Shown here one piece after another: positions 1 through 6,037 of a stretch of 7,017 nucleotides of DNA; the first letter of the stretch is position 1, and the number at the start of each line of letters is the position of its first letter. The stretch spans positions 1 to 7,017 of the forward strand of contig CACXDR010000364.1 of assembly GCA_902766415.1 (NCBI GenBank), read 5' to 3'. Under the pieces are notes generated by a model. It saw only the letters and a program-made list of their open reading frames with translations. It ran no database searches and was not told the origin of the DNA. A program made the translations under genes and the position numbers. This stretch comes from an uncultured Lachnospiraceae bacterium (lineage in GTDB: Bacteria > Bacillota_A > Clostridia > Lachnospirales > Lachnospiraceae).

Positions 1-159
1 AAAACGGCTTGCGCCGCACAAAAACTGAACGCATCACGGCACCGGAAAGAGACCTGCATCCCAGAGAGCAGGATCACGATCCACGACTTCCGCCCGAAAT
101 CGTTTTACGGGCACGTCACCAGGAAGCCTCAGAAAAAGCCTCCTCCGCGCATGCATTAA
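1..159 (+). CDS. Possible 3' end of an unrecognised upstream gene (partial)
   Basis: Frame 1 is open from the left edge to a TAA at 157-159, giving 52 residues that end in a basic, proline-rich tail (KPQKKPPPRMH). The middle part, about codons 21-42, uses mostly G/C-ending codons, as the real genes of this window do, and the stop lies 32 bases before a strong intrinsic terminator, which is where a gene end would be expected. Against this, frame 3 is also open to about position 166, the product resembles no family I recognise, and no start is visible. It may equally be non-coding leader. No function is proposed. Confidence 0.3.
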   Translation, partial: KTACAAQKLNASRHRKETCIPESRITIHDFRPKSFYGHVTRKPQKKPPPRMH

Positions 160-171
160 AATGAATCATTT

Positions 172-186
172 ATTCTCCGGGAGAAT
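172..186. promoter_or_regulatory. 15-base palindrome, possible operator or small hairpin
   Basis: ATTCTCCGGGAGAAT is a perfect inverted repeat with 7-base arms around one central G. It lies in the only AT-rich stretch upstream of the operon, just after TAAAAT (157-162), which resembles a -10 box but has no convincing -35 partner, and 5 bases before the terminator stem. It could bind a dimeric regulator or form a short RNA hairpin. Only the symmetry is seen directly; the role is inferred. Confidence 0.35.
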
Positions 187-191
187 CATGT

Positions 192-240
192 CTGTCCGAA
201 GCACCGCGATCCGCTTGCAGTGCTTCGGACAGTTTTATTT
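192..240 (+). terminator. Strong intrinsic terminator upstream of the transporter operon
   Basis: The arms CTGTCCGAAGCAC (192-204) and GTGCTTCGGACAG (220-232) pair perfectly over 13 bp with a 15-base loop, followed at once by TTTTATTT (233-240). This is a textbook Rho-independent terminator reading rightward. It most simply ends an upstream transcript. Because only 57 bases separate it from the binding-protein start and no clear promoter is visible in them, it could also act as an attenuator in the operon leader. Confidence 0.85.
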
Positions 241-282
241 GCGGCAGTCCGTCGCGCGGCATTCAGGTGACCCGAATGACCT

Positions 283-290
283 TAAGGAGG
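283..290 (+). promoter_or_regulatory. Ribosome binding site of the binding-protein gene
   Basis: TAAGGAGG is fully complementary to the 3' end of Firmicutes 16S rRNA and stands 7 bases before the ATG at 298. Its strength suits a binding protein that is made in excess over the membrane components, and it fixes the start codon. Confidence 0.85.
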
Positions 291-297
291 AAAAAAG

Positions 298-1920
298 ATG
301 AAAAAGTATGCGTACAGTGTTACAAAGCGCGGCATCGCGCTCACCCTTGCCCTTGGACTTGCCGGCGCCGCGGCCCTGACAGGCTGCGGAAAGAAAGCGC
401 AGGAGACCACAGCGGCAGCAGCGGCTGAGACCACCGCGGCGGGAGCCCAGGCAGCAGCCGGAGCCACGGCGGCGGAGACCCAGGCAGCCCCGGCAGGCGC
501 CATCAAGGAAGGCGGAACCGCGGTCCTCGAGATCTCGACCGAGCCGGACAGCTTTGACCCGTTCATCGCGGTCGCGGCTGATACCGAAAGCATCCTCTTC
601 AACGTCTATGACGGCCTCTTCGTCCTCACGGACGACGGCACCATGGCCCCGGACCTCGCGGAGTCCTATGAGGTCTCCGACGACCACAAGACCTACACCT
701 TCCACCTCCGCGAGAACGCGACCTTCTCGAACGGGAACCCCGTAACCGTGGACGACGTCGTGTACACCTACCAGACCTATGCCGAGAAGAAGGCAGGCTT
801 CGAGCTGGTGGACAAGATCGAAGCGGTGGATGACCACACCCTCACGATCAGCCTGACCGAGCCGGACGCCTCCTTCCTTTCGCTCCTGAACTACGGCGTG
901 GCCCCGAAGGACGACAGCATCGACCTGAACATCACCCCCGTCGGCTCCGGTCCCTACATGATCACCAACTACGTGACCGGCTCCGAGGTGACGCTTGAAA
1001 AGAACCCCTACTACAGCACCAACCCGGACCGCGTCCCGCACCTCGACAAGATCATCGTCAAGGTCAACATGTCCGACCCGGCCGTCAAGCTGAACCAGCT
1101 GCTCGCGGGCGACATCGACCTCACCCAGTACATGGAGCCGGCGAACGCGGCCATGGTCGAAAAGCGCGGCCTCCAGGTCATCGCGGCGCCGTCCAACACC
1201 GTCCAGATCCTCGCGTTCAACGAGAAGGAAAAGCCCTTTGACGACGTGCGCGTCCGCAAGGCGGTGAACTACGCGATCGACAAGCAGGCCATCATCGACG
1301 ACATCCTCTTCGGGCAGAGCACCCCGCTCTACTCCCACATGAGCCCGGTCATGGCCGCCTACTATACCGAGGATCTTGAGAACACCTACACCTACGACCC
1401 GGAAAAGGCAAAGGAGCTTCTGAAGGAAGCCGGCTACGAGAACGGCCTCTCCTTCACCATCCAGGTCCCGTCGAACTACAAGCGCCATGTGGACACCGCG
1501 CTCGAGATGAAGGATATGCTGGCCGAGGTCGGCATTGACGCCGAGGTCAAGCAGATCGAGTGGGCCACCTGGCTGCAGGACATCTACACCGACAGAAAGT
1601 TCCAGGCGACGGTCGTCGGCATGGGCGGCAAGGTGGACCCGGACAAGGTCCTGAACCGCTACGAGTCCTCCTATAAGAGGAACATGTACAACTACAACAA
1701 TCCGGAATACGACGCCCTGATCGCGGAAGGCAAGGCCGAGACCGACCAGGCAAAGCGCGTGGAGATCTACAAGAAGTGCCAGCAGCTCCTTGTGGACGAT
1801 GCCGTCTGCGTCTACACCATGGACACCTCCAACCTGAAGTTCGCGAACCCGAAGCTCGGAGGCATCCGGAATTTCCCGGCGTACTTCATCGACATGGCAG
1901 CTCTTTACTGGACCGAATGA
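298..1920 (+). CDS. Peptide ABC transporter substrate-binding lipoprotein (SBP_bac_5, DppA/OppA type)
   Basis: This 540-residue protein is the extracellular receptor of the importer, anchored to the outer face of the membrane by a lipid. Residues 1-30 are a lipoprotein signal: KK/KR basic start, hydrophobic core 12-27 and lipobox LTGC with the lipidated Cys at 30. Residues 36-68 are an Ala/Thr/Glu/Gln-rich flexible tether. The mature domain has family-5 hallmarks: the signature region around PDLAESYEVSDD to VTVDDVVYTY (118-158), GSGPY (216-220), VRKAVNYAIDK (319-329) and DPDKVL (447-452). The last aligns roughly with the acidic site that holds the peptide amino terminus in E. coli DppA. Length matches the family (E. 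coli DppA 535). The gene is first in the operon and has a near-perfect ribosome binding site. Peptide is the likeliest cargo given the downstream peptidase, but family-5 proteins also bind nickel, glutathione or sugars, so I give no symbol. Confidence 0.93.
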   Translation: MKKYAYSVTKRGIALTLALGLAGAAALTGCGKKAQETTAAAAAETTAAGAQAAAGATAAETQAAPAGAIKEGGTAVLEISTEPDSFDPFIAVAADTESILFNVYDGLFVLTDDGTMAPDLAESYEVSDDHKTYTFHLRENATFSNGNPVTVDDVVYTYQTYAEKKAGFELVDKIEAVDDHTLTISLTEPDASFLSLLNYGVAPKDDSIDLNITPVGSGPYMITNYVTGSEVTLEKNPYYSTNPDRVPHLDKIIVKVNMSDPAVKLNQLLAGDIDLTQYMEPANAAMVEKRGLQVIAAPSNTVQILAFNEKEKPFDDVRVRKAVNYAIDKQAIIDDILFGQSTPLYSHMSPVMAAYYTEDLENTYTYDPEKAKELLKEAGYENGLSFTIQVPSNYKRHVDTALEMKDMLAEVGIDAEVKQIEWATWLQDIYTDRKFQATVVGMGGKVDPDKVLNRYESSYKRNMYNYNNPEYDALIAEGKAETDQAKRVEIYKKCQQLLVDDAVCVYTMDTSNLKFANPKLGGIRNFPAYFIDMAALYWTE

Positions 1921-1941
1921 TCACGGCGTGAGCGCCTGATC
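1919..1941 (+). promoter_or_regulatory. Hairpin at the stop codon of the binding-protein gene
   Basis: GATCA (1919-1923) pairs with TGATC (1937-1941), and GGCG (1925-1928) with CGCC (1933-1936), around a TGAG loop; C1924 is a single bulge. The stem begins inside the TGA stop. There is no T-tract, so it is not a classical terminator. It is the first of three hairpins in this gap and may protect the upstream message from 3' exonucleases. Confidence 0.45.
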
Positions 1942-1951
1942 TCATGAAAAA

Positions 1952-1969
1952 TATCCCCGGCACGGGATA
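1952..1969 (+). promoter_or_regulatory. Short hairpin in the gap before dppB
   Basis: TATCCC (1952-1957) and GGGATA (1964-1969) can form a 6-bp stem with a 6-base loop. It is weak on its own and is listed because it lies between two stronger stems in the same gap. Confidence 0.35.
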
Positions 1970-1973
1970 GGAT

Positions 1974-2003
1974 CGGATGGGCAGACAGATCACTGCCCAT
2001 CCG
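1974..2003 (+). promoter_or_regulatory. Strong intercistronic hairpin before dppB
   Basis: CGGATGGGCAG (1974-1984) and CTGCCCATCCG (1993-2003) form a perfect 11-bp stem with an 8-base loop. The following bases (TTCTGCGC) are not a U-tract, so full termination is unlikely. Such stems after binding-protein genes are known to stabilise the upstream mRNA or cause partial stopping, giving more receptor than permease. That role here is inferred. Confidence 0.65.
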
Positions 2004-2052
2004 TTCTGCGCAATGCGAACACCACGGGTCCTTCCCCGGAAAGAGGGAGCTT

Positions 2053-2994
2053 ATGAAATACTACCTGAGAAAACTGCTTATACTGGCGGTCACGCTGATC
2101 CTCGTATCGCTGATCACCTTCGGGGTCTTCCAGATCCTGCCGGGCGATCCGGTGCTTGTCATGCTCGGCGTCGACGCGGACCCCGCGCAGGCGGACGTCC
2201 TCCGGGAACAGCTCGGGCTGAACGCCCCGCTGCCGGTCCGCTATCTCCAGTGGGTCGCGGGACTCCTGCACGGCGACATGGGGACCTCCTACAAGTACTC
2301 CCGGCCGGTGCGGAGCATCCTCGTGCAGCGCATCCAGCCGACCGTCATCCTCGCGCTCCTCACCATCGCGATCACGGTATGCATCGGCATCCCGCTGGGC
2401 ATCCGCCTCGCGCGGAGCGCCTCGAAATGGTACGGCGAGCTGATCTCAGGCCTCACGCAGCTCGGCCTCGCGATCCCCGGCTTCTGGTTCGGCATCCTCC
2501 TGGTGCTCCTCTTCGCGGTGCACCTGGATATCCTTCCTGCCGGCGGCTACGTCCGCTGGGAACAGAGTCCGGGTGAGTGTCTTGAAAGCCTCATCATGCC
2601 GGCCTGCGCGCTGTCGTTCGGGACGACGGCGACCATCATCCGCTACTTAAGGAACACGCTGCTTGACCAGATGAACATGGATTACGTCAGGACGGCGCGG
2701 AGCAAGGGACTTTCCGAGCGGCTGCTCGTGTACCGCCACGTCCTCCGGAACGCGCTGATCCCGGTCCTCACCATCATGGCCATGCTGGTCACGGACATCC
2801 TCGCGGGCAGCATCATCATCGAGACGGTGTTCTCCATCCCGGGGCTCGGCTCCATCATCACTGCCTCCATCACGAGCCGCGATTTCCCGCTGCTCCAGTC
2901 GACAGTCATGTACATCGCGGCGCTGGTGGTCGTCATCAACACCGCGGTGGATATCCTGTACAGCGTGATCGACCCGAGGATCCGGGTAAAGTAA
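2053..2994 (+). CDS. dppB: Dipeptide/oligopeptide ABC transporter permease, DppB type
   Basis: This 313-residue inner-membrane protein is one half of the translocation channel. Hydrophobic segments lie at about 9-30, 98-119, 135-158, 181-197, 236-256 and 283-306, the six-helix layout of DppB/OppB. Between the first two is the external region with the ILPGDPV motif (28-34) and the REQLGLNAPLPVRYLQW stretch (51-67) usual in this family. The EAA loop that docks on the ATPases is at 210-237 (DYVRTARSKGL ... RNALIP). SIPGLG (261-266) and the ending VIDPRIRVK are also typical. It is slightly shorter than E. coli DppB (339). The start has a purine-rich GAGGGAG site at 2043-2049. It follows the hairpin-containing gap and lies 12 bases before the partner permease, so the two are surely co-transcribed. 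The symbol reflects family and operon position; substrate is unproven. Confidence 0.92.
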   Translation: MKYYLRKLLILAVTLILVSLITFGVFQILPGDPVLVMLGVDADPAQADVLREQLGLNAPLPVRYLQWVAGLLHGDMGTSYKYSRPVRSILVQRIQPTVILALLTIAITVCIGIPLGIRLARSASKWYGELISGLTQLGLAIPGFWFGILLVLLFAVHLDILPAGGYVRWEQSPGECLESLIMPACALSFGTTATIIRYLRNTLLDQMNMDYVRTARSKGLSERLLVYRHVLRNALIPVLTIMAMLVTDILAGSIIIETVFSIPGLGSIITASITSRDFPLLQSTVMYIAALVVVINTAVDILYSVIDPRIRVK

Positions 2995-3006
2995 GGCGGT
3001 GACATC

Positions 3007-3846
3007 ATGAAAAACCGGTTTATAAAAACGGCACAAAAATATCTGAGGAACAGGAGCTTCACCGCAGGCTGCGTCATGATCCTGTTCCTCTTTACCGTGA
3101 TGTGCGTAAGCCTCGTCTGGACGCCCTACGACCCGATCAAAATGATCCGCGGGGCGGCGTTCCAGCCTGCCGGCGCGGAGCACCTCCTCGGGACGGACAA
3201 CTTCGGGCGCGACATCTTCAGCCGCCTCATCACCGGCGCGCAGTCTGCCTTCCTGGTCGGGACCTTCACCGTCCTGATCGGCGGGCTCATCGGCACGGCG
3301 CTCGGCTCCGTCGCGGGCTATTTCGGCGGCATCACGGACGAGATCATCATGCGCGTGATCGACGCCCAGATGGCCTTTCCCGGCGTCCTTATAGCCCTCA
3401 TGATCATCTCGATCTTCGGCACGGGACTTGAGAACACCATCATCGCCCTCGGGATCATGTCCGTGCCGCGCTTCGCGCGTATGGTTCGAAGCGGCTTCCT
3501 CCAGTACCGCGACGCCGACTTCGTGAACGCCGCGAAGGCGCGCGGCGCAAGCCCCTTACGCATCATGTACATCCACATCCTTCCGAATATCCTGTCGCAG
3601 CTTGTCATCACGGCTTCCTTAAGCTTCGCGACGGCGATCCTCTCAGAGACGGGCTTAAGCTACCTGGGGCTGGGCGTCCAGCCGCCCACGCCGTCCTGGG
3701 GGATGATGCTGAAGGATGCCCAGCAGTATATCTACCTCCAGCCTGAGCAGCTGATCTATCCCGGCATCATGATCACGATCATGGTCCTCGGCTTCAATTT
3801 TATCGGCGACGGGCTGCGCGACATTCTGGACGCGGGCAGCGAATAA
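3007..3846 (+). CDS. dppC: Dipeptide/oligopeptide ABC transporter permease, DppC type
   Basis: This 279-residue inner-membrane protein is the second half of the channel. A basic cytoplasmic start (1-16) leads into the first helix at about 19-38, the OppC_N arrangement. The family motif GTDNFGRDIFSRLITGAQ is at 62-79. Further hydrophobic segments lie at about 83-105, 124-139, 143-155, 196-215 and 250-267. The EAA loop for ATPase docking is at 170-197 (DFVNAAKARGASPLR ... LPNIL). The C-terminal block with SYLGLGVQPPTPSWG (218-232) and DGLRDILD (268-275) is characteristic of DppC/OppC. E. coli DppC has 300 residues; the difference is at the ends. The start has an AAGGCGGTG site at 2994-3002, overlapping the last base of the dppB stop codon, which supports translational linkage of the two permeases. 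Confidence 0.92.
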   Translation: MKNRFIKTAQKYLRNRSFTAGCVMILFLFTVMCVSLVWTPYDPIKMIRGAAFQPAGAEHLLGTDNFGRDIFSRLITGAQSAFLVGTFTVLIGGLIGTALGSVAGYFGGITDEIIMRVIDAQMAFPGVLIALMIISIFGTGLENTIIALGIMSVPRFARMVRSGFLQYRDADFVNAAKARGASPLRIMYIHILPNILSQLVITASLSFATAILSETGLSYLGLGVQPPTPSWGMMLKDAQQYIYLQPEQLIYPGIMITIMVLGFNFIGDGLRDILDAGSE

Positions 3847-3854
3847 GACAGGCC

Positions 3855-3878
3855 TCCGGGCGGGCTGCAGTCCCCGGA
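3855..3878 (+). promoter_or_regulatory. Small GC-rich hairpin between dppC and dppD
   Basis: TCCGGG (3855-3860) and CCCGGA (3873-3878) can pair over 6 bp with a 12-base loop, within the 54-base gap between permease and ATPase genes. There is no T-tract. It may be chance in such GC-rich DNA, or a minor mRNA-stability element. Confidence 0.3.
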
Positions 3879-3900
3879 AGACAAGGAACGGAGTATACCA

Positions 3901-4911
3901 ATGTTTGAAGTAAAAGACCTGGAGGTCTGCTTCCGGAAAAGCGGAGGCGACTATCCTGCCGTCACCGGCCTTTCCTATAAGATCGACCATAACGAGATCC
4001 TCGGGATCGTCGGCGAGTCCGGCTGCGGAAAAAGCATTTCCTCCCTGGCGCTCATGGGCCTTCTTCCAAAGAACGCGCGCGTCACGAAGGGGGAAATGTT
4101 CGTGGACGGAAAGCACTATACGGACTTCTCCCCCGCGAACCTCGCGGAGCTCCGCGGGGACCAGATCTCCATGATCTTCCAGGAGCCCATGACCGCGCTG
4201 AACCCGCTCATCACCGTGGGCCGGCAGATCAGCGAGGCCTATGAGATCCATCACCCGCACGCCCCGAAGGAGGAGGCGCGGGAGATGACGTACGAGATCA
4301 TGCGGAAGTGCGGCCTGCCCCGCGTGGAGCAGCTGTACCGCGAGTACCCGCACCAGCTCTCGGGCGGCATGCGGCAGCGCATCGTCATCGCCATGGCGCT
4401 GATCAACAAGCCGGAGGTCATCATCGCGGATGAGCCCACCACGGCGCTCGACGTCACGATCCAGGCCCAGATCCTGAACCTCCTGAAGAAGCTGAATTCG
4501 GAGGAGGGGACCTCCGTCATCCTGATCTCCCACGACCTCGGCATCATCCGCGAGATCTGCGAAAACGTGATCGTCATGTACGCGGGCCACGTCGTGGAGT
4601 CCGGGAACGTCGACATCATCTTCAGCGAGCCCCAGCACCCCTACACGAAGGGCCTCATCGCCTCCATACCTACCGCGGCGAAAAAGGGCCAGAAGCTCCA
4701 CACGATCCCCGGCACCGTCCCGCCCCTGTATAAAAGGAGCCAGACGAAATGCTGCTTCCTGGACCGCTGCGAGTGCGCCTCGCAGTGCTGCCGGAACGGC
4801 GTGCCGGACCTCACCAGCGTCGGGACGCACTTTGTCCGCTGCTTCAAGACGGACGCGAGATTCCGGAAGCAGGCGGAACAGCAGGCGAAAGCCGCGGAAA
4901 CGGAGGCATGA
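3901..4911 (+). CDS. dppD: Dipeptide/oligopeptide ABC transporter ATP-binding protein, DppD type
   Basis: This 336-residue cytoplasmic ATPase is one of two that power the importer. All nucleotide-binding motifs are intact: Walker A GESGCGKS (38-45), Q-loop Gln94 (IFQEPMTALNP), signature LSGGM (152-156), Walker B with catalytic Glu177 (VIIADEP), D-loop ALD (181-183) and switch His210. The C-terminal oligopeptide-transporter region carries the four-Cys pattern C284, C290, C297, C314. Cysteines in this position bind an iron-sulfur cluster in characterised DppD homologues, so a cluster is likely here. Three additional cysteines (285, 292, 296) sit among them. The tail after 318 is charged and Gln/Ala-rich. 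The ATG at 3901 is preceded by AAGGAACGGAG; the next gene starts 3 bases after the stop, with its ribosome binding site inside this gene's last codons. OppD is the alternative name for the same family. Confidence 0.94.
   Translation: MFEVKDLEVCFRKSGGDYPAVTGLSYKIDHNEILGIVGESGCGKSISSLALMGLLPKNARVTKGEMFVDGKHYTDFSPANLAELRGDQISMIFQEPMTALNPLITVGRQISEAYEIHHPHAPKEEAREMTYEIMRKCGLPRVEQLYREYPHQLSGGMRQRIVIAMALINKPEVIIADEPTTALDVTIQAQILNLLKKLNSEEGTSVILISHDLGIIREICENVIVMYAGHVVESGNVDIIFSEPQHPYTKGLIASIPTAAKKGQKLHTIPGTVPPLYKRSQTKCCFLDRCECASQCCRNGVPDLTSVGTHFVRCFKTDARFRKQAEQQAKAAETEA
4902..4906 (+). promoter_or_regulatory. Ribosome binding site of dppF inside the end of dppD
   Basis: GGAGG lies 8 bases before the ATG at 4915, within the last codons of dppD. 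This supports 4915 as the start and makes translational coupling of the two ATPases likely, which would keep them near 1:1. Confidence 0.7.
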
Positions 4912-4914
4912 CCC

Positions 4915-5922
4915 ATGAGCGCGGACGGGAAAAGAAAGGACGACGACTATATCGTAAAGGTCGACGGCCTCTGCAAATACTATAAGATCAAAAGCGAAAA
5001 CCTGTTTGAGAAGCCGCGCTATCTCCACGCGGTGGACGGCGTGTCCCTGGCTCTCAGGAAGGGCGAGACCTTCGGGATCGTCGGCGAGTCGGGCTGCGGG
5101 AAGTCGACGCTCGGCCACATGATCGTGCGCCTGAGGCGCCCCACGAAGGGCACCATCTCCTACCATGATTACCCTGAGGGCCCCGGCAAGGGCGACATGA
5201 AGGAATTCCGCGAAAAGTACCAGATCATCTTCCAGGATCCGTACTCCTCCCTGAACCCGAAGAAGAAGCTCGGCTGGCTCCTCGAGGAGCCGCTCGTGAT
5301 CCACGGGATCGGGAAGAACGCCGCGGAACGACGGGAACTGGTCCTGCGCATGCTGCATGAGGTCGGCATGGATGAGGCTCATCTGGACCGCTACCCGAAC
5401 GAGCTTTCCGGCGGCCAGCGCCAGCGCATCAGTATCGCGATCGCCATGATCATGGACCCGGACTTCGTCGTCGCGGACGAGCCGGTCTCGGCACTGGACG
5501 TTTCCGTCCAGGCACAGATTCTGAACCTCATGAAGGAGCTCCAGAAGACCCACGGGCTCACCTGGCTCTTCATCTCCCACGACCTGAACGTGGTCCACTA
5601 TATCAGCGACCGCATCGGCGTCATGTACATGGGGCGCCTGGTCGAGGTAGGCGATGTCGAGGACGTCTACAGGAATCCGCTGCACCCCTACACGCGGGCG
5701 CTGCTTTCCTCCATCCCGGACGTCGACGGAAGGCTCAGGAAGCGCGAGATCCTTGAGGGCGATATTCCAAGCGCCATCGATCCGCCGCCGGGCTGTGCCT
5801 TCGCCTCCCGCTGCCGCTACGCCACCGACAAGTGCCGTACGCGCACGCCGGAACTCAGGACGCACGGGAACAGGCAGGTAAAATGCTTCTTATCGAACAC
5901 ACTCGACGGCCTGTGGGTGTAA
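4915..5922 (+). CDS. dppF: Dipeptide/oligopeptide ABC transporter ATP-binding protein, DppF type
   Basis: This 335-residue cytoplasmic protein is the second ATPase of the importer. It has Walker [10 protein letters not shown] (57-65), Q-loop Gln107 ([12 protein letters not shown]), signature LSGGQ (164-168), Walker B with Glu189 (VVADEP), D-loop ALD (193-195) and switch His222. The motif QDPYSSLNP and the insertion before Walker A ([21 protein letters not shown]) are typical of DppF/OppF rather than DppD. The C-terminal region has four cysteines at 294, 300, 307 and 324, with exactly the same spacing (6, 7, 17) as the main four of the preceding ATPase. Length matches E. coli DppF (334). The highly charged first 11 residues are not conserved in the family as I know it, but the ribosome binding site fits this start. 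It is the last transporter gene. Confidence 0.94.
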   Translation: MSADGKRKDDDYIVKVDGLCKYYKIKSENLFEKPRYLHAVDGVSLALRKGETFGIVGESGCGKSTLGHMIVRLRRPTKGTISYHDYPEGPGKGDMKEFREKYQIIFQDPYSSLNPKKKLGWLLEEPLVIHGIGKNAAERRELVLRMLHEVGMDEAHLDRYPNELSGGQRQRISIAIAMIMDPDFVVADEPVSALDVSVQAQILNLMKELQKTHGLTWLFISHDLNVVHYISDRIGVMYMGRLVEVGDVEDVYRNPLHPYTRALLSSIPDVDGRLRKREILEGDIPSAIDPPPGCAFASRCRYATDKCRTRTPELRTHGNRQVKCFLSNTLDGLWV

Positions 5923-6037
5923 GCCCGCAGGCTGTCCTGCATTCCGGCGGCAGCCGTATGCGGCGCTTCTGCAGACGGCGGAAGTGTTCAGGAACAATGA
6001 ATAAAGCAGGCCGCCGGCATGCGCCGGAGGGAAGGAT
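5923..6037 (+). other. Gap between dppF and the peptidase gene, with small stems and no U-tracted terminator
   Basis: This 115-base gap holds GCAGG/CCTGC (5927-5931 with 5936-5940), GCCG/CGGC (5953-5956 with 5961-5964) and CCGGC/GCCGG (6014-6018 with 6023-6027), all short. None is followed by a T-run, so transcription from the transporter operon could well continue into the peptidase gene. A brief AT-richer patch (about 5988-6006) has no recognisable -35/-10 pair. Confidence 0.5.
6026..6031 (+). promoter_or_regulatory. Ribosome binding site of the peptidase gene
   Basis: GGAGGG stands 6 bases before the ATG at 6038 and selects it over the in-frame ATGs at 6050 and 6056. Its first two bases also belong to the 3' arm of a 5-bp GC-only stem at 6014-6027. 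Confidence 0.65.

Noticed and set aside
124..142. Direct repeat AAGCCTC (124-130 and 136-142) as a possible attachment or regulator site
   Set aside because: Only two 7-base copies in a locally biased, possibly coding stretch; no integrase, tRNA or other mobile-element sign accompanies it.
192..240. T-box riboswitch suggested by GCACCGCG in the terminator arm and loop
   Set aside because: The T-box core AGGGTGGNACCGCG is only partly matched: the preceding AGGGTG is replaced by CCGAA, and I see no convincing Stem I or specifier loop in 1-190. A covariance-model search of 1-297 would decide; a significant T-box hit would reverse this.
235..1488. A 417-codon minus-strand open frame opposite the binding-protein gene
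   Set aside because: Same shadow effect; it begins inside a well-supported lipoprotein gene and runs back through its signal peptide and ribosome binding site, with low-complexity content and no family resemblance.
1977..2576. A 199-codon + strand open frame overlapping the start of dppB
   Set aside because: It starts inside the strong intercistronic hairpin, has no ribosome binding site, and its Arg/Pro/Ala/His-rich product is a frame-shifted reading of dppB.
3655..5865. A 736-codon open frame on the minus strand opposite dppC-dppD-dppF
   Set aside because: It lies antisense to three genes with intact motifs. Strong G/C preference at third positions removes stop codons on the opposite strand, which gives long false frames; the product is Asp/Val/Arg/Leu-rich with no recognisable domain.
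5923..6037. A terminator or separate promoter between dppF and the peptidase
   Set aside because: The stems there are only 4-5 bp and none has a T-run; no -35/-10 pair with sensible spacing is visible.
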